DNA from: Sulfurimonas sp.
GTDB lineage: Bacteria > Campylobacterota > Campylobacteria > Campylobacterales > Sulfurimonadaceae
Direction of reading: 5' to 3'
Length of the DNA stretch: 7,439 nucleotides
Assembly (NCBI GenBank): GCA_022712775.1
Contig: JAFLJZ010000056.1
Location: 1-7,439 of the forward strand
The notes beneath the pieces are model-generated. The model did not search any database, was not told where the DNA came from, and saw only the letters and a list, made by a program, of their open reading frames with translations. Positions 4,905-7,439 of this stretch are shown here, piece after piece (position 1 is the stretch's first letter; the number at the start of each line of letters is the position of its first letter). The translations under genes and the position numbers were made by a program.

Positions 4905-7247
4905 CTATCTGCCACATATAATTTTATAATCACAGAACAAACAGTTCTTAGAATCTTCACACAATTCAAAGTTAATCTCTTCTAGGTTTAGGAGATCTTT
5001 GATGTTTGATTCTAGAACTGCTAACTTCTCCTGTAAAAAAACCTCTTGCACAATTTTGCTCTCTTTCAAATCGTAATATCCACAGCCAACAACATTGCCT
5101 AATCCTGAGGCAAGTAAGTAATAAAATTCTAGTTGAAAATCTGTCGCATCTGTGAAGTTATTTTTGTTATAGAGTGGGTATGAACCTGTTTTATAATCAA
5201 GCACATAGATTTCATTTTGTTTTTTATCTACTCTATCTATCTGACCAATGAGCTTAGCCCCTGCAAAATTTATTTCAAAGCTTTGTTCACACAATTCTAC
5301 CTGCCAACCCTCATCAAATCTCTCAATTTCAACTTCACAAAACTTCTCTAATCGTCTCTTTTGCATAGATATTAGATACTTATCTAACTCGCTCTCACCT
5401 TGAACTGAATCTAGCTCTTTATACAAGTCTCTTTGCAAGTTTTCAATACTAGAGTAAGCATTTTGTTTTGTATATAAATTGCTTAGTGCTAAATGAACAC
5501 TATTCCCAATCTCATACTCTTTAGGCATATCTTTAGGAATTTCATGTCCATAAAGATGTTCTATGTATTTATAATAATACTTTCTCTTACAGCTTAAAAA
5601 TGTTTTTAATCTTGTAGCTGATATTTTTTTATCTCTAAAGCTATACGCTAAAACTATTTTCTTTTCACCCATAGATTCTGGCATGGAACGCTCAAATAAA
5701 ATATTTGCATATCCTAGTTCTGAATACTCATTTTTATCTTTTATATTTAACTGTTTTAAAAAGCGTGATCCTGTACTCTCCGATGAACTTACATAAGAGA
5801 TTGCTACCTCTTTAGAGCGTGATATTAGTAGGTCATAATAGTGCTTTTGAAGACTTTCTCTATCACTCATTGTAGGGAGATTTGCCATCTCTCTGATTTG
5901 AGTATTTAAAAACATATCCTTATCGCTTTTCTTTGGAACATTAGAATCAGAAAAATCAACAATAATTACTGCATCAAAATTTACTGAACGAGTTTCAAGC
6001 ACACCCATTACAGTCACTTTACCGCCCCTAACATCATCTAAACTTCTTGATGCTAGTCTTTGTAGAAAGAGAGAGAGTAATGACTTTATACTCATGCCCT
6101 TCATATAGGGAAGAATGTTTTTAAAATTATAGAGTTCTTCTGTATAAACTTTAACTGCTCTTTTATCTGAAAACTCTTGCACATACTCTTTTAAAAACTC
6201 TAATACATCGACCTCTTCACTACTCTTATGATAAAGTGGAAGCAACTTCACATAAAGTGCATCCCCTACTCTCTCTAGCCTTGCATAATTTTCTTTTGAT
6301 TTCTGATCAAGTGCTTGACAAGTAGAGTTTAGTGTCTCATAAATACTTGTATATTTATATCCCTCACCCATTGCAAAGTTAAAATTTGACTTATCATCAA
6401 AGCTCTTTAATTTTTGTGCTAAATTTTCATCCGGTAAGATGACAGCAATATTTTCAGCCTTATACCCTTTTTGTACAAACTCATAAAGTTTTTGTTTTAT
6501 AAATGCAATTTGAAGAAGTGATTCACTCAAAGATTCACATGATATGTTTTGATGAAGTTTTCTTTTATTTTGACTTAGAATCTCTTTTGTATTGAGTGAT
6601 ATTTTATACTCATAATCTTTTTCTAGTTCAACTCCCAATTCTAAAAACTTAGCCTGCATCTTTGTGTTGAATTTAGAAGTAGTAAAGATAATAGTAACAC
6701 TACTAAACTCACAACACTTTTGTAAAAGCTCTAACTCGAAGTTTGTAAGATGTCCATCAATATGAACTTCTATCTCTTTGTGATTGTTTAAATAGCTTTC
6801 ATTAAATGAATAAAGGCGAGGTAAAAATATTCTGTCTAATAATTTTCGTTCATTGCATAGTTTCTCATATCTTTTATAAAGCTCTTGAAGTATTGTAATA
6901 TGCTCTTCAAAATCTCCATAAATATCAGAAGTATCTAAGCTTTTTATATCGTGCATCTCCGCACTTAACTCTTCAAAAAACTTAAAAATATAAGAAGAAT
7001 TTTTAGTAAAAGTGAAAAAATTACGTTGAATTTGAAGTGAAGAAAATTCTTGAAAATCAGAAGCTTCAAGTAAAAGTAATACCCTAGAATCATCATCAAG
7101 AATCTTAAAACCTTTCACGATACATAGTTTAGAAATGAACTCACTCATAGTAATAAAATTAGGTAAAAAAAGCGTTTGTGATTCTATAGAGAGTTGCTCG
7201 TGACGAATTGCACGAGCAGAGGGGAGAACTATTGTCTTGTTATTCAC
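4905..7247 (-). CDS. addB: AddB: PD-(D/E)XK nuclease subunit with iron-sulfur staple
   Basis: This is the second subunit of the AddAB enzyme that resects DNA ends for RecA-dependent repair. The 780 residues begin VLPSARAIRHE where some AddB proteins have Walker A; no GxGKT motif is present, so the helicase-like half is probably non-motor and ATPase activity should come from AddA. A degenerate helicase core remains (VLETRSVNFDAVIIVDF, about 416-432). The C-terminal nuclease shows H585, GQIDRVD with D671, DYKTG with D684 and K686, and Q705. Four cysteines fit the AddB iron-sulfur cluster: C553 in FLSCKRKYYYKYI, and C769, C772, C778 at the C-terminus (C-X2-C-X5-C). The start is GTG at 7247, three bases after the preceding stop, suggesting translational coupling; AGAGG lies too far upstream to be a normal ribosome site. 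addA, the expected next gene, is separated by the inserted cargo. Confidence 0.93.
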   Translation of the reverse strand: MNNKTIVLPSARAIRHEQLSIESQTLFLPNFITMSEFISKLCIVKGFKILDDDSRVLLLLEASDFQEFSSLQIQRNFFTFTKNSSYIFKFFEELSAEMHDIKSLDTSDIYGDFEEHITILQELYKRYEKLCNERKLLDRIFLPRLYSFNESYLNNHKEIEVHIDGHLTNFELELLQKCCEFSSVTIIFTTSKFNTKMQAKFLELGVELEKDYEYKISLNTKEILSQNKRKLHQNISCESLSESLLQIAFIKQKLYEFVQKGYKAENIAVILPDENLAQKLKSFDDKSNFNFAMGEGYKYTSIYETLNSTCQALDQKSKENYARLERVGDALYVKLLPLYHKSSEEVDVLEFLKEYVQEFSDKRAVKVYTEELYNFKNILPYMKGMSIKSLLSLFLQRLASRSLDDVRGGKVTVMGVLETRSVNFDAVIIVDFSDSNVPKKSDKDMFLNTQIREMANLPTMSDRESLQKHYYDLLISRSKEVAISYVSSSESTGSRFLKQLNIKDKNEYSELGYANILFERSMPESMGEKKIVLAYSFRDKKISATRLKTFLSCKRKYYYKYIEHLYGHEIPKDMPKEYEIGNSVHLALSNLYTKQNAYSSIENLQRDLYKELDSVQGESELDKYLISMQKRRLEKFCEVEIERFDEGWQVELCEQSFEINFAGAKLIGQIDRVDKKQNEIYVLDYKTGSYPLYNKNNFTDATDFQLEFYYLLASGLGNVVGCGYYDLKESKIVQEVFLQEKLAVLESNIKDLLNLEEINFELCEDSKNCLFCDYKIICGR

Positions 7248-7250
7248 AGG

Positions 7251-7439
7251 TTAATATTCAAAAGCCTCTTTAGTTCTTGTATCAACTTTAACATTATAAA
7301 ATCTTTCTAAATCATCTATATTCACTTTAGCTATAACATTCCATCTTCCTGCTTGTTCTAAAGTTGTAGATTTAAATGTATAAACACCATTTTCAACACT
7401 TGGCTCTGCTAGTTCTTGATTATATTTACCCTGATCTGG
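7251..7439 (-). CDS. C-terminal end of a small protein, possibly FixH/YtkA-like (5' end outside window)
   Basis: An open frame of 62 codons enters at base 7439 and ends with TAA at 7253-7251. The visible part (starting PDQGKYNQELAEPSVENGVY) has GVYTFKSTTLEQAGRWNVIAK, an alternating hydrophobic pattern with the G-x-Y...G-x-W-x-V spacing seen in the immunoglobulin-like beta-sandwich of FixH/YtkA-type proteins. FixH proteins are small, membrane-anchored and linked to cytochrome cbb3 oxidase assembly; the N-terminal membrane segment would lie outside. The family call is by pattern only and could be wrong. The reading frame itself is convincing: it is closely packed against addB (three-base gap) and has normal codon use. 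Confidence 0.5.
   Translation of the reverse strand, partial: PDQGKYNQELAEPSVENGVYTFKSTTLEQAGRWNVIAKVNIDDLERFYNVKVDTRTKEAFEY

Noticed and set aside
1..7439. CRISPR arrays, tRNA or rRNA genes, transposase or integrase genes
   Set aside because: No regularly spaced repeats, no tRNA-like or rRNA-like sequence and no transposase motifs were seen on either strand.

Overview
The window is A+T-rich (roughly one third G+C) and densely coded, with every gene I can support on the minus strand, so transcription runs from high to low coordinates. The gene content and style suggest a Campylobacterota (epsilonproteobacterial) genome of the Sulfurimonas type. The signs are an AddAB-type recombination nuclease whose AddB lacks a Walker A motif, a possible FixH/YtkA-like neighbour, and A+T-rich codon use. 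The genus is an inference and was not tested by any search.

Layout in transcription order: (1) 7439-7251, the C-terminal end of a small protein, possibly FixH/YtkA-like. (2) 7247-4905, addB, the nuclease subunit with an iron-sulfur staple, starting at GTG three bases after the previous stop. (3) 4904-4801, a 104-base gap with a good -10 box and a strong ribosome binding site. (4) 4800-3658, a Dam-like (D12 class) adenine-N6 DNA methyltransferase. (5) 3642-2848, a winged-helix plus HNH endonuclease; it and the methyltransferase form a likely restriction-modification pair. (6) 2847-2718, a 130-base gap holding a sigma70-type promoter whose spacer carries an MqsA-type palindrome. (7) 2717-2418 and 2421-2020, mqsR toxin and mqsA antitoxin, overlapping by four bases. 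(8) 2001-1, addA, the RecB-like helicase subunit, running off the window with helicase motifs I, Ia, II, III, IV and V visible. No gene-free stretch exceeds 300 bases.

The main point is the arrangement. addB and addA encode two halves of one enzyme and are normally adjacent. Here about 2.9 kb of defence and addiction genes sits between them, flanked by a near-perfect short direct repeat (2005-2017 and 4887-4900). addA starts 18 bases after mqsA with no visible terminator, so the autoregulated toxin-antitoxin promoter probably also transcribes addA. This links restriction (which makes ends), AddAB (which processes ends) and a toxin-antitoxin pair in one transcriptional neighbourhood.

Two word-level signals cross gene borders. 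AGAATC/GATTCT occurs 30 times where about 5 are expected, in several reading frames. GATC occurs 6 times where about 23 are expected and is absent from the 2 kb of addA.
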